Shown in pieces: positions 1 through 8,191 of a stretch of DNA of 64,000 nucleotides. The position numbers were made by a program, and so were the translations under genes. Position 1 is the stretch's first letter. The number at the start of each line of letters is the position of its first letter. The stretch is from Salegentibacter_A chungangensis (GTDB lineage: Bacteria > Bacteroidota > Bacteroidia > Flavobacteriales > Flavobacteriaceae): contig NZ_JBHTLI010000001.1 of assembly GCF_042678405.1 (NCBI RefSeq), positions 2,232,001 to 2,296,000 of the forward strand, read 5' to 3'. The notes under the pieces are model-generated. The model worked only from the letters and a program-made list of their open reading frames with translations. It ran no database searches and was not told where the DNA came from.

Positions 1-369
1 GAATTAATAGCCATTTACATATTATCACTATATGAATCAATTTTCACTGAATCAGTAATATTAGCAGATGAAAAAACCTATTCAACAGTCGGTAAATACA
101 TTCATTCAGCTAAAGGAATAAATAAATTGAAATCTATATCAGAATTTTGTATAGTTCATTTTGGTGGAGATGAATGGCAGCTTAGAAATGAAATGGATGT
201 ATACCAACAAATATTCAATTCTGTAAACACTGAAAATCAAGAAGAAATTAAAGCTTCAATTTTAGAATTTTTACCAGAAGATAAAGAGAAAACACTTAGA
301 TATGGACTAAAACACTTTTACAATGAAGCCGTCCTCAGGGGCATTATAGAAGAAAAATACAGCAGCTAA
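1..369 (+). CDS. Hypothetical protein, 5' truncated by window edge (cassette 1)
   Basis: The reading frame is open from base 1, so the gene enters from the left of the window and at least 122 residues are visible. A TTG at 127 gives a shorter apparent start, but the coding pattern continues upstream of it. I do not recognise the family; the visible part is soluble, charged and probably mostly helical. The TAA stop (367-369) lies inside the AAC box of attC1, so the recombination site supplies the stop codon, a packing seen in several cassettes here. Function unknown. Confidence 0.6.
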   Translation, partial: ELIAIYILSLYESIFTESVILADEKTYSTVGKYIHSAKGINKLKSISEFCIVHFGGDEWQLRNEMDVYQQIFNSVNTENQEEIKASILEFLPEDKEKTLRYGLKHFYNEAVLRGIIEEKYSS

Positions 370-496
370 CAACGGTTCATCGCCAATAAGCGGCACCGTT
401 AGAAAGAAAATAATTAACTTGACCAACAAACCAATACTAAGCCGACAAATCCGCGTCCCTTACTCCGCCAACTGGCGATAACCGAGACCGTTAGCG
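364..496 (+). repeat. attC1 (subtype C recombination site)
   Basis: 5' box AGCTAAC (364-370), 3' box GTTAGCG (490-496). Inner arms GGTTCATCGCC (about 374-384) and GGCGATAACC (about 474-483) pair with one extra unpaired C on the left arm, matching the extrahelical base of integron attC sites. The constant CGAGACC precedes the GTT. Confidence 0.85.
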
Positions 497-515
497 GCAA
501 CTCAAAAGAACGACA

Positions 516-1199
516 TTGAAACTATTCAACTTCATACAGAAGAAACAGTCGACTGACAAAACCCCAAATCAGATAATTAAAAATTTGATTGACTATTTAC
601 CTGCGATCTACAATGACCACAGACAATTAAAAAACTCAAATGACTTTTTGCAGCAAAACGAATTGGGACTTGCATTGGACAGTTTAATCCAACTGACCGA
701 AGAAACAGGACATTACTTCTCTGACAAATATTGGCTTGACCTTGCAGTCGCTGCAGACAAAATGGAAATGAATAAAGAAAGAGACTTTTGTCGTCAACAG
801 ATTAGAAAAACTGAGAAGGATTTAAAATTCAAAATATCGTTCGGCTCGACAGTTGAGAAGATTGATGATACTCACTTTCAGCATTACACTTCAGAAATAC
901 TCAAGGACAAGTGGGCAAATGAAAGAAGAGAAAAGGACAATATAGACCAAATAATGAACAATGACGGACTTCATTTCAAGTCTCACGGACGCAATGGATT
1001 TTTCTATTTCGTTGACAAAGGAAGACTTGCAGAAATTGAATATGAATTGGGCGTAAACGGACTGGTAATTTGGTTCAACTCGACAGACTATTGGGCAAAA
1101 CCAAACAAACTTCATTTAACAAGAGACGAGAAATTGATTATTAAAACTGAAATTGCTAAATGGGCCGACAAGACTAAAAATGCGATTGAATTTGACTGA
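516..1199 (+). CDS. Hypothetical protein (cassette 2)
   Basis: Soluble protein of 227 residues with no signal peptide or membrane segment. The best start is TTG at 516, 20 bases after the attC1 box; no ATG is available early in the frame. The C-terminal third (about residues 150-227, with GRNGFFYFVDKGR and WFNSTDYW) is compact, aromatic-rich and acidic, vaguely like small immunity-type proteins, but I cannot assign it to a family. It is the sole gene of its cassette, whose ends match over ten bases (GTTAGCGGCA at 490; TGCCGCTAAC at 1221-1230). Expression probably depends on a promoter in or upstream of the array, as none is evident in the short leader. Confidence 0.7.
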   Translation: MKLFNFIQKKQSTDKTPNQIIKNLIDYLPAIYNDHRQLKNSNDFLQQNELGLALDSLIQLTEETGHYFSDKYWLDLAVAADKMEMNKERDFCRQQIRKTEKDLKFKISFGSTVEKIDDTHFQHYTSEILKDKWANERREKDNIDQIMNNDGLHFKSHGRNGFFYFVDKGRLAEIEYELGVNGLVIWFNSTDYWAKPNKLHLTRDEKLIIKTEIAKWADKTKNAIEFD

Positions 1200-1223
1200 T
1201 GGAAAAATGAAAAAAGAGTATGC

Positions 1224-1358
1224 CGCTAACAACGGTTAACCCAAATTCGCGGTAACCGACAAAATTTGATTAATTTTAAAAACAAACCTGGTCTTGAACA
1301 CGCGGACTAATCCTAACGGATTAATCCGCTACACTTGTGTTAACCGAGACCGTTGGCA
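1224..1358 (+). repeat. attC2 (subtype A)
   Basis: 5' box CGCTAAC (1224-1230), 3' box GTTGGCA (1352-1358). Arms GGTTAAC and GTTAACC pair, and an inner hairpin GCGGACTAATCC / GGATTAATCCGC sits near the loop. This subtype recurs about twelve times in the array with 90% or better similarity by eye. Confidence 0.9.
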
Positions 1359-1363
1359 ACAAT

Positions 1364-1912
1364 ATGAAAAAAATAATTTTACATATCATAATTCTACTGA
1401 CTCTGTTCAGTTGTAATAGCCGTTCACAGAAAAAGAAAAGTGAAATGAGAGAATCCAATCAATCTGAAAGAACTGATACGATTATTAATTATCGTACGGA
1501 CGGGACAAAAGAGTTTGAAGTTCTAACAAAAAATGGATTAAAAAGTGGAAACGGATTTTACTTTGACCAAAATGAAAATATTGTGGGTTTTAAGCATTAT
1601 GAGAAAGACACTCTAAATGGATATGGATTAATTCTCAATAAAGATACATTCCGCCCGAAATACTTGTATGAGACAAATAATGGAAAACGAGACGGAGTTA
1701 TGATTGAGTTTTATGAAAATGGAGTTATTAAATCATTCAGAAGTGCTGACATTTTTAATGATAGCCAAAATATTAAATTCCACGAAAATGGGGCTATTAA
1801 AATGATCGGACAGACTAAAAAAGGAAGAGGTAACGGAACCGTTTATTATTTTGACGAAAATGGGATTTTAGAAGAAACTATAGAATATGAAAATGGAAAT
1901 GTCAAAAAATAA
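1364..1912 (+). CDS. MORN-2/YwqK-type repeat lipoprotein (cassette 3)
   Basis: The ATG at 1364 is preferred over an in-frame TTG at 1337, which lies inside attC2. The 182-residue product starts with a lipoprotein signal (hydrophobic stretch ending LFSC, then NSRSQ), so it is predicted to be an outer-membrane or periplasmic lipoprotein. The mature part carries repeats of the type FYENGVIKSF, FHENGAIK and YFDENGILEE, the MORN_2 / toxin-antitoxin YwqK-family repeat that forms beta hairpins. Such proteins are common in Bacteroidota; some are named antitoxins, but the role is unproven. The cassette ends match (GTTGGCAACA at 1352, TGTTGCCAAC at 1918-1927) and the start codon sits five bases past that box. 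Confidence 0.8.
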   Translation: MKKIILHIIILLTLFSCNSRSQKKKSEMRESNQSERTDTIINYRTDGTKEFEVLTKNGLKSGNGFYFDQNENIVGFKHYEKDTLNGYGLILNKDTFRPKYLYETNNGKRDGVMIEFYENGVIKSFRSADIFNDSQNIKFHENGAIKMIGQTKKGRGNGTVYYFDENGILEETIEYENGNVKK

Positions 1913-1920
1913 AATACTGT

Positions 1921-2055
1921 TGCCAACAACGGTTAACCCAAATTCGCGGTATCCGACATAATTTGACTAATTTTAAAAACAAACCTAGTCTAGAACACGC
2001 GGACTAATCCTAACGGATTAATCCGCTCCACTTGTGTTAACCGAGACCGTTGTGA
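1921..2055 (+). repeat. attC3 (subtype A)
   Basis: 5' box TGCCAAC (1921-1927), 3' box GTTGTGA (2049-2055). Same arms and inner hairpin as attC2. Confidence 0.9.
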
Positions 2056-2087
2056 GCAAGCTCATTTCAAAATTGTAACATAAAACT

Positions 2088-2771
2088 ATGGCTGACTTTA
2101 CAAAATTTTCAACTAATCAATTACAGAATTCATTAAATGTAATTAGATATCAAAATATAAATGGGGCTACTCAAGAATTTGGAAATTTGTTAGAAAAAGA
2201 AATAGAAAAAAGAAATACTGATAAGAGCAAAAAACATTTTTATTCTTTAATAAAAAGGAAAGTTGCCCAAACATCAGTTGGTTCTTCAGCACTTAGAAAT
2301 CAAGGAGCAAAGGGAATTATTGAAATTTCAAGAAACTATTTTGAAAATGAAATTGATTTAAAAGAATTTAAACAGCAACTATACTCTGATAATTTCAAAG
2401 AATATTTAGATAACAATACAATAAAACTGCGAAATTTATTTCCTATAAATGGTCAAAGTTGGGGAGCAGCAAGAAAAGGTTTAAATTTATTTTTAAGAGA
2501 TGTTATTTACAATCACTACTTAAGAGAATATTTGAATATAAATTCAGATTCAATTAAACACCTTCAAAAACTAGAAGTTCCACTAGACAAAGATGTCGCA
2601 AAAGGTTTATATCAAGAAAAAGAGAATAAGAGTTTAAAAAGATGGAAATCTATTAAAAGTCTGGATCAAAATACAAGTGACAAATATCAAAATATCGCAC
2701 TTTCTATTGCTGACAGAAAGGGAATTTTGAGAGTTCACCTTGATTTAGAATATTGGAGAAAAGCCAAATAA
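2088..2771 (+). CDS. Hypothetical protein (cassette 4)
   Basis: Protein of 227 residues starting at an ATG 32 bases after attC3, with no signal peptide or membrane segment. It is basic and helical. Blocks that look conserved in character are SSALRNQGAKG (about 63-73), WGAARKGLNLFLRD (about 125-138), LEVPLDKDVAKGL (about 164-176) and the C-terminal VHLDLEYWRK. I recall similar stand-alone hypothetical proteins but know no function. The cassette termini are GTTGTGAGC at 2049 and GCTCACAAC at 2779-2787. It is one of the better candidates here for a new cassette-borne activity. Confidence 0.75.
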   Translation: MADFTKFSTNQLQNSLNVIRYQNINGATQEFGNLLEKEIEKRNTDKSKKHFYSLIKRKVAQTSVGSSALRNQGAKGIIEISRNYFENEIDLKEFKQQLYSDNFKEYLDNNTIKLRNLFPINGQSWGAARKGLNLFLRDVIYNHYLREYLNINSDSIKHLQKLEVPLDKDVAKGLYQEKENKSLKRWKSIKSLDQNTSDKYQNIALSIADRKGILRVHLDLEYWRKAK

Positions 2772-2780
2772 TGAGCCGGC

Positions 2781-2916
2781 TCACAACAACGCATATCGCA
2801 AATGGCGGGTTTATTAGAAAAGAACTAAATTAGTTTCCATAATAAACAAAACCGGTAAGCCGACAAATCCGCATCCAAAACTCCGCGCCACTTGTCGTTA
2901 TGCGAGACCGTTGGCA
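2781..2916 (+). repeat. attC4 (subtype B)
   Basis: 5' box TCACAAC (2781-2787), 3' box GTTGGCA (2910-2916). The arms differ from subtype A but pair with each other: GCATATCGCAAATGGCG on the left, CGCCACTTGTCGTTATGC on the right, followed by the constant GAGACCGTT. Confidence 0.85.
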
Positions 2917-2933
2917 GTAAATTTTAACGATAA

Positions 2934-3533
2934 ATGAAAAAATTATACTTTTTACCTTTTATAGCCCTATTCTTTGCTTGCGCTGAAAAAAATAACACCT
3001 CTAACGAAATGCTTATTGGCGCTTTTCAAACTTCAATTTCTTATAATCAGAATCAAATAGACCAATACTTACAAGAATTCCCACCGGAAAGTAATTATAA
3101 ATATCAAGGTGAAATAAACAAACTAAGGTCTAAAACCAATTCTTACTTAGACTTTCTTGATAAGATAATTTCCGATATAGAAGACAAAACAAAATCAAGA
3201 GAAAACTTAAATAATAGGGATATCATAAATTCATATTTCTTCGGGGAAAATAATTTTGATAAGAGCTTCACTAAAGAACTAGAGCAATATGATAACAGTC
3301 TTCAAAAACTTGAAAAATCTAATGAAAACTTTAAAAGAGCAACTTATATTTTTCATTCTTCTCCAATACTTAATAGCAAGGCCGAAAAAATTCAATATGT
3401 AGAATATCACTTCAAGAATAAAACGCCTATTGAAGCGTTATTATATTTATATTATCTAAAAAGTCAAGCATTAATAATAGAGAAAGACTTTATTTTTCAA
3501 TGTCTAATTAAATCTACTGCCAACAACGGTTAA
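2934..3533 (+). CDS. Hypothetical lipoprotein (cassette 5)
   Basis: Protein of 199 residues beginning with a lipoprotein signal (MKKLYFLPFIALFFAC, cysteine at about residue 16), so probably lipid-anchored outside the cytoplasm. The mature part is helical and charged with likely coiled-coil stretches around residues 60-140. The frame runs into attC5: the last residues (ANNG) and the TAA stop at 3531-3533 are encoded by the recombination site, so a different downstream attC arm would change the C-terminus. The cassette ends match over ten bases (GTTGGCAGTA at 2910; TACTGCCAAC at 3515-3524). Family not recognised. Confidence 0.75.
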   Translation: MKKLYFLPFIALFFACAEKNNTSNEMLIGAFQTSISYNQNQIDQYLQEFPPESNYKYQGEINKLRSKTNSYLDFLDKIISDIEDKTKSRENLNNRDIINSYFFGENNFDKSFTKELEQYDNSLQKLEKSNENFKRATYIFHSSPILNSKAEKIQYVEYHFKNKTPIEALLYLYYLKSQALIIEKDFIFQCLIKSTANNG

Positions 3534-3653
3534 CCCAAATTCGCGGTAACCGACAAAATTTGATTAATTTTAGAATACAAACCTGGTCCAGAACACGCGG
3601 ACTAATCCTAACGGATTAATCCGCTCCACTTGTGTTAACCGAGACCGTTGGGC
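3518..3653 (+). repeat. attC5 (subtype A)
   Basis: 5' box TGCCAAC (3518-3524), 3' box GTTGGGC (3647-3653, exact GTTRRRY). Overlaps the end of the preceding gene. Confidence 0.9.
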
Positions 3654-3665
3654 ACAATATGAAAA

Positions 3666-4427
3666 ATGACCAATAGAACAAGTAACATTTTATACTACAG
3701 CGGACTAAGTTTGCTTGCAGTCGGTGCATTCGGACTGACTTTCGCCGCGTTCTTCGCAATCATCGGTTTACCCATATTTATTGTTGGATTAATCCTGATT
3801 TTAACCTCTCGAAAAAAGACTTGGAAAGCAAGACTGATTCCAATTGGACTTTTTATAATCGGAATTGTAGCTTTCTGGCCTATTTACAGAGCAATGAATA
3901 CAGTCGGACCAGAAACTTTTCTAATTCCAGAAGATTATCGTGGAAGAGTAAATATTATTTATAAAGAAGGTTGCGGGATAAAACTTGAAAAATCCAAAGA
4001 GGGATTAGTTTATGAAATACCTAATGACGGAATACTAATTCTTGATAAGGAACAAAAATATGGTTTTATAGACCAGGAATATTATTTAGTTGATCAAAAA
4101 GGAAAACGGACGGAATTACCAAAAATGGACGTTCGAGATTTTAATGAGGAATGGACCGCGGAGAAAAATCCTGACGAACCACCAAGAGACAAGCTAGGTG
4201 TCTTTCATTGGGGTAGAACTGGAAGCTCGGGAATTGTTGTTAATGAAAATGGAATTGTAGACAATGAAGATGAGCAATATACCTTCAAAGAGTTTTATGT
4301 TTCAACATATAAAAACTTGTCAGAGAAATTCAACTTTAAGTATGAACGGAAATTTGATTCGATAAGGGATAGAAGAATAAAAAATTGCCATCAAAATACT
4401 GTGCCCAACAATGCATATCGCAAATAG
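3666..4427 (+). CDS. Membrane protein, DUF6843-like (cassette 6)
   Basis: Protein of 253 residues with two or three N-terminal membrane segments (about residues 10-48 and 55-75) and a large C-terminal domain. That domain contains ETFLIPEDYRGRVNIIY, a short stretch around YEIPNDGIL, FIDQEYYLVD and KLGVFHWGRTGSSG, a pattern I associate with the DUF6843 family; function unknown. The start is ATG 3666; an earlier ATG at 3659 opens only a five-codon frame. The tail (NNAYRK) and stop are encoded by attC6. The cassette ends are GTTGGGCACA at 3647 and TGTGCCCAAC at 4400-4409. Confidence 0.75.
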   Translation: MTNRTSNILYYSGLSLLAVGAFGLTFAAFFAIIGLPIFIVGLILILTSRKKTWKARLIPIGLFIIGIVAFWPIYRAMNTVGPETFLIPEDYRGRVNIIYKEGCGIKLEKSKEGLVYEIPNDGILILDKEQKYGFIDQEYYLVDQKGKRTELPKMDVRDFNEEWTAEKNPDEPPRDKLGVFHWGRTGSSGIVVNENGIVDNEDEQYTFKEFYVSTYKNLSEKFNFKYERKFDSIRDRRIKNCHQNTVPNNAYRK

Positions 4428-4534
4428 GCGGTTGCATTAAAAAGAAAATAATTAACTTGATCAACAAATCAGGTCTTAAGCCGACAAGTCCGCATCCCTA
4501 CTCCGCCAACTTGCGTTATGCGAGACCGTTGTGT
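4403..4534 (+). repeat. attC6 (subtype B)
   Basis: 5' box GCCCAAC (4403-4409, exact RYYYAAC), 3' box GTTGTGT (4528-4534). Arms TGCATATCGCAAAT and TTGCGTTATGCG pair. Second subtype B copy. Confidence 0.85.
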
Positions 4535-4544
4535 GCAAGCTTTT

Positions 4545-5093
4545 ATGAAAGAAAATAGAAATAAGAATATAGCCATCCGATTAGGATCAATGCTACTTGA
4601 TCATTTCATTATGACGTTCAGTATTGTATTCCCAACTTTAATAATCGGAGGAATCGGGTTTATAATTAATAGAAACGCTTCCGAATCAAACTTATCTTCC
4701 GAATTTGGAATCTTTATGGGGATTGTAATGCTAATTATGTTTTCCGTTTATTTAAATAAAGATGCAATAAAAGGAAAGAGTCCAGGAAAAAGAATATTAG
4801 GATTTGTTATTGTCGACAACAAAACTGGTAAAATAGCAACTCCTGTTAAAGCTTTAATTAGAAATATTACTTTGGTTATATGGCCTATAGAGGTTTTAGT
4901 TTCAATTTTTTCTACTCAAAGAAGAATTGGAGATTATATTGCTGGAACAAAAGTAGTTTCTGGGAATATTGAACAAGAAGTGAAAATTAATAAACCACAA
5001 ATACTTCTATCACTATTACTTGGAACTTTAATATTAGCAGGTATCTTTATTTTACAATTTTTGATAATTGGAGTAAATTTTCTGAACTGGTAA
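4545..5093 (+). CDS. RDD family membrane protein (cassette 7)
   Basis: The ATG at 4545 is chosen over an in-frame start at 4518 inside attC6, giving 182 residues. RDD-family features are visible: RLGSMLLDHFIMT with Arg and Asp in the first membrane helix, KGKSPGKRILGF between helices two and three, and RRIGDYIAGTKVV after the third. A fourth hydrophobic helix follows near the C-terminus. RDD proteins are small inner-membrane proteins, some implicated in ion transport; the substrate here is unknown. The ATG falls right after the terminal repeat GTTGTGTGCAAGCTTTT, and the stop is followed within a few bases by its inverse (AAAAGCCAGCACACAAC), so the gene fills the cassette. Confidence 0.85.
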   Translation: MKENRNKNIAIRLGSMLLDHFIMTFSIVFPTLIIGGIGFIINRNASESNLSSEFGIFMGIVMLIMFSVYLNKDAIKGKSPGKRILGFVIVDNKTGKIATPVKALIRNITLVIWPIEVLVSIFSTQRRIGDYIAGTKVVSGNIEQEVKINKPQILLSLLLGTLILAGIFILQFLIIGVNFLNW

Positions 5094-5102
5094 AAAGCCA
5101 GC

Positions 5103-5237
5103 ACACAACAACGGTTAACCCAAATTCGCGGTAACCGACAAAATTTGACTAATTTTAAAAACTAACCTGGTCCAGAACACGCGGACTAATCCTAACGGAT
5201 TAATCCGCTCCACTTGTGTTAACCGAGACCGTTAGGC
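5103..5237 (+). repeat. attC7 (subtype A)
   Basis: 5' box ACACAAC (5103-5109), 3' box GTTAGGC (5231-5237, exact GTTRRRY consensus). Confidence 0.9.
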
Positions 5238-5265
5238 ACAAGCTTAATAAAAATAAGTGCTAAAA

Positions 5266-5658
5266 ATGATTAAAATAATCTCAGTTTTAATTTTAAGTAT
5301 ATTTATTATAACAAGTTGCAAAAATGGAGATCAACAAGAATTTTCATTGGAAGATGTTCAAATAAATGAAACCAACGATTATTTACAATTACCAGCTGGA
5401 ATAATTGAAAATAAAGTAAAACTTTATGAAGAAGGTTTTACTCAACATTTTATTTACCCTGATAGCAGTTATGTAATTATTTTAAAAGGTGAAAATGCAG
5501 AATTAGCATTACCGAAAACTGATAATCCAGATATCTTTTCTAAAAAAGAAAATATTGAGAAATTTCAGATAATTTACGGAAATGTAAAATCTAGTAGAAA
5601 GGACGAATTTGATTTCGCTTTTAAAAGAATGAAAAAGAATGGAATAAAGAAAAAGTAA
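5266..5658 (+). CDS. Small hypothetical lipoprotein (cassette 8)
   Basis: The ATG at 5266 gives 130 residues; a GTG three codons upstream is possible. The N-terminus is a lipoprotein signal (MIKIISVLILSIFIITSC, then KNGDQQ). The mature part is about 110 residues, basic at the C-terminus (KKNGIKKK), with a beta-rich middle. No family recognised. Cassette ends match over nine bases and then again after a two-base mismatch: GTTAGGCACAAGCTT at 5231 and AAGCCAGTGCCTAAC at 5659-5673. Confidence 0.7.
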   Translation: MIKIISVLILSIFIITSCKNGDQQEFSLEDVQINETNDYLQLPAGIIENKVKLYEEGFTQHFIYPDSSYVIILKGENAELALPKTDNPDIFSKKENIEKFQIIYGNVKSSRKDEFDFAFKRMKKNGIKKK

Positions 5659-5666
5659 AAGCCAGT

Positions 5667-5800
5667 GCCTAACAACGGTTAACCCAAATTCGCGGTAACC
5701 GACAAAATTTGACTAATTTTAAAAAAAACCTGGTCTTGAACACGCGGACCAATCCTAACGGATTAATCCGCTACACTTGTGTTAACCGAGACCCTTGTGC
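5667..5800 (+). repeat. attC8 (subtype A, mutated cleavage triplet)
   Basis: 5' box GCCTAAC (5667-5673, exact RYYYAAC); the 3' box reads CTTGTGC (5794-5800), so the G before the recombination point is C. The rest is intact. Confidence 0.85.
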
Positions 5801-5816
5801 TTAATTTTTAACCTGA

Positions 5817-6320
5817 ATGATAAAGGAAAATAGATTATTAATACTTTGGATCATTTTTGGATTTGTATTTATCAAAGCAATCGATTCAATTCTGTATTTT
5901 TTTACTCACATTGTTTATTTCTCCGAGCTTGAATTGGATATAAACTTTCTAATTGCAAAGTATTCTATTCCGATAATTACATTTATATCTTATATAATTA
6001 CAACCTTTATTCTACTAAGGAAACTTAAATCTAAATCCAATTCAGACGGAATATATTTGAACGAATTTCCTAAAAACTCATTTCTGATTTTAGCGACAAT
6101 AGCTATATTTTTAATGCCGATTACGAGTAAACTTTCAAGTCTATATACAGAACATCATACTGAGTTTCATAATATCAATTCATTTGAAAATTATTTAGAA
6201 GTCTATGAATGGATGTATACTGGATTATTAATTTCTCGTTGGCTTATTTTGATTACTTTAATTATTATCTATTTAAGAAGAAAGCCAATAGATTTAAAAA
6301 CTAAGCACAACAACGGTTAA
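5817..6320 (+). CDS. Hypothetical four-helix membrane protein (cassette 9)
   Basis: Protein of 167 residues with four predicted membrane helices (about residues 8-30, 46-66, 85-105 and 132-154). It resembles small DUF2975-like or similar unassigned integral membrane proteins only in general layout; I assign no family. Its C-terminal residues HNNG and stop (6318-6320) are supplied by attC9. Cassette ends: CTTGTGCTTA at 5794 and TAAGCACAAC at 6302-6311, identical apart from the mutated first base. Confidence 0.7.
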   Translation: MIKENRLLILWIIFGFVFIKAIDSILYFFTHIVYFSELELDINFLIAKYSIPIITFISYIITTFILLRKLKSKSNSDGIYLNEFPKNSFLILATIAIFLMPITSKLSSLYTEHHTEFHNINSFENYLEVYEWMYTGLLISRWLILITLIIIYLRRKPIDLKTKHNNG

Positions 6321-6439
6321 CCCAAATTCGCGGTAACCGACAAAATTTGACTAATTTTAGAAACTAACCTGGTCCAGAACACGCGGACTAATCCTAACGG
6401 ATCAATCCGCTCCACTTGTGTTAACCGAGACCGTTACAA
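6305..6439 (+). repeat. attC9 (subtype A)
   Basis: 5' box GCACAAC (6305-6311), 3' box GTTACAA (6433-6439). Overlaps the end of the preceding gene. Confidence 0.9.
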
Positions 6440-6486
6440 ATAATGCTTAAACTGAAAATCTGCTAGCAGGAATTTTAAATTGGTAA

Positions 6487-6939
6487 ATGACTTTAGAAGA
6501 AAAATTACAAAACTTTATAGATCGAGTTGGAGACAAATCCATTGAGGAAAAAAGACTTCTCCATTATAAAACTGTAATAAATATTACCAATAGAGTGACC
6601 AACTCTAAACATTCCAAAACTAAAGAGCTTAAAAAGAACTTATGCGACTATTTTAATGAATTAGAAGAACTAAATTATACTGTTGAGGACAAACTTACAA
6701 GTGCACAAATTCATAAATACTTATTGCCTGTAATTCAGTTTTTGATTAAAAAAGAAGATTTTAAAACACCAGGGGATTTACACATATTCATTTTCCTAGG
6801 ATTGACGATTGATATAATTCTTTATTTTATTTTGACTAATTATTACTACCCTATATTTATTTCAATTTTCACCCTATTAGGATTTCAAAGAAGAATAGAA
6901 GCTAAAAAGACTAATACTTACGCAGCTATGTATTGGTAG
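6487..6939 (+). CDS. Hypothetical protein with C-terminal membrane hairpin (cassette 10)
   Basis: Protein of 150 residues. The first 95 residues are soluble, charged and helical; the last third has two closely spaced hydrophobic helices (about residues 98-115 and 118-135) and a short polar tail. No family recognised. The leader from the attC9 box to the ATG is about 45 bases, longer than in most cassettes. The cassette termini match over ten bases and continue after one mismatch (GTTACAAATAATGCTT at 6433; AAGCACTATTTGTAAC at 6964-6979). Confidence 0.65.
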   Translation: MTLEEKLQNFIDRVGDKSIEEKRLLHYKTVINITNRVTNSKHSKTKELKKNLCDYFNELEELNYTVEDKLTSAQIHKYLLPVIQFLIKKEDFKTPGDLHIFIFLGLTIDIILYFILTNYYYPIFISIFTLLGFQRRIEAKKTNTYAAMYW

Positions 6940-6972
6940 AAAAAAGTAAAACAATAATTGTACAAGCACTAT

Positions 6973-7107
6973 TTGTAACAACGGTTAACCCAAATTCGCG
7001 GTAACCAACAAAATTTGACTAATTTTAGAAACAAACCTGGTCTAGAACACGCGGACTAATCCTAACGGATTAATCCGCTCCACTTGTGTTAACCGAGACC
7101 GTTGTGC
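6973..7107 (+). repeat. attC10 (subtype A)
   Basis: 5' box TTGTAAC (6973-6979), 3' box GTTGTGC (7101-7107). Confidence 0.9.
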
Positions 7108-7126
7108 TTAATACTGAAAGAAACAG

Positions 7127-8191
7127 ATGACACTTGATGATTTAGGATATGACATAGAACTGGAAAAACACAGAAAAGGCCAGAATCTTGATGTTTTTGA
7201 AGTAGGACGGATTATTTCAGAGCATAAAGAAAGATATGTTGTGAAAACAGATAAAGGAGAATATGATGGTGAAATAATCGGAAATATACGTTTTACTGCT
7301 CATCACAGATCTGATTTCCCTGCTGTTGGAGATTGGGTAGCAATATCTGAATATGATAATGATAAAGTTCTTATTCATTCTGTCTTTCCAAGAAAAACCA
7401 TAATTGAAAGACAAGCAGTTGGAAAACAAGGAGAAAAACAGATTATCGCCACAAACATTGATTATGCGTTTATTGTCCAAGCAGTTGATAGAGACTTCAA
7501 CATTAATAGAATTGAACGATATTTAACCATTTGTCATACTTCTAAAGTAAGTCCGATTATTGTTCTCAATAAAACCGATTTGATAACTGACAATGAGCTA
7601 TCGATATTGGTTAACAAAGTTCAAGAAAGAGTTAAAAAAGTTCCGATAATTCCCATAAGTAATGAGTCTCAAAAAGGACTGATAAAACTCAAAGAGAGTA
7701 TTGAAAAAGGTAAAACCTATTGTTTATTAGGCTCATCAGGAGTAGGAAAATCTACCTTATTGAACAATTTATCAGGTAGAGAGTTAATGAAAACTAATAG
7801 GATAAGTACAAGCACAAATAAGGGGAGACACGTTACAAGTCATCGTGAATTAATTATTCTCGAAAATGGCGGAATTCTAATTGACAATCCTGGAATGAGA
7901 GAAGTTGGAATTGCAGATTCAAAAGAAGGATTAGAAATCACATTTAATGAAATAATTGAAATTTCTAAAGACTGTAAATTTAAAGATTGTAGGCATACGA
8001 CCGAAGTTGATTGTGCAGTTTTAAAAGCAGTTGAAAACGGTATAATAGATAAATCATCTTATGAAAACTTCTTGAAAATGGAAAGAGAAAAAGAGCACTT
8101 TGAATCAACAATTGCTGAAAAACGCAAAAAGGACAAGGAATTTGGCAAAATGATAAAGAATTATAAAAGGAATAATGATAAAAAGTACTAA
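7127..8191 (+). CDS. rsgA: Ribosome small-subunit GTPase RsgA-like (cassette 11)
   Basis: Protein of 354 residues with the full RsgA (YjeQ) architecture: an N-terminal OB fold (about 25-100), then a circularly permuted GTPase domain in the order G4 NKTD (about 146-149), G1 GSSGVGKST (about 202-210), G3 DNPGM (about 251-255), and a C-terminal zinc motif of Cys, Cys, His and Cys in CKFKDCRHTTEVDC (about 285-298). RsgA is a ribosome-stimulated GTPase that helps late 30S subunit maturation. All key motifs look intact. A housekeeping-type GTPase as mobile cassette cargo is unusual; the host very likely has its own chromosomal copy, which cannot be seen here. The cassette ends match perfectly over ten bases (GTTGTGCTTA at 7101; TAAGCACAAC at 8189-8198). 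Confidence 0.92.
   Translation: MTLDDLGYDIELEKHRKGQNLDVFEVGRIISEHKERYVVKTDKGEYDGEIIGNIRFTAHHRSDFPAVGDWVAISEYDNDKVLIHSVFPRKTIIERQAVGKQGEKQIIATNIDYAFIVQAVDRDFNINRIERYLTICHTSKVSPIIVLNKTDLITDNELSILVNKVQERVKKVPIIPISNESQKGLIKLKESIEKGKTYCLLGSSGVGKSTLLNNLSGRELMKTNRISTSTNKGRHVTSHRELIILENGGILIDNPGMREVGIADSKEGLEITFNEIIEISKDCKFKDCRHTTEVDCAVLKAVENGIIDKSSYENFLKMEREKEHFESTIAEKRKKDKEFGKMIKNYKRNNDKKY

Noticed and set aside
372..500. Interpretation of the inter-gene palindromes as CRISPR repeats or REP/BIME elements
   Set aside because: Spacers here are full genes, repeats are 120-135 bp with variable arms, and each end matches its own cassette. CRISPR repeats are short and identical; REP elements do not show end matching.
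891..1115. Minus-strand frame within the cassette 2 gene and similar frames inside other cassettes
   Set aside because: It is the shadow of the plus-strand gene: no start context and composition fits antisense of a coding frame.
1290..1345. Promoter inside the attC body (TAATTTTA resembles the Bacteroidota -7 element)
   Set aside because: The final G of TAnnTTTG is missing and no matching -33 element is at the right distance; evidence too weak.
1337..1363. Longer in-frame N-terminal extensions (starts inside attC) for genes at 1364, 4545, 13341 and 14290
   Set aside because: The added residues are encoded by the attC right arm and give similar MLTETV-like peptides on unrelated genes; signal peptides begin cleanly at the internal ATG.
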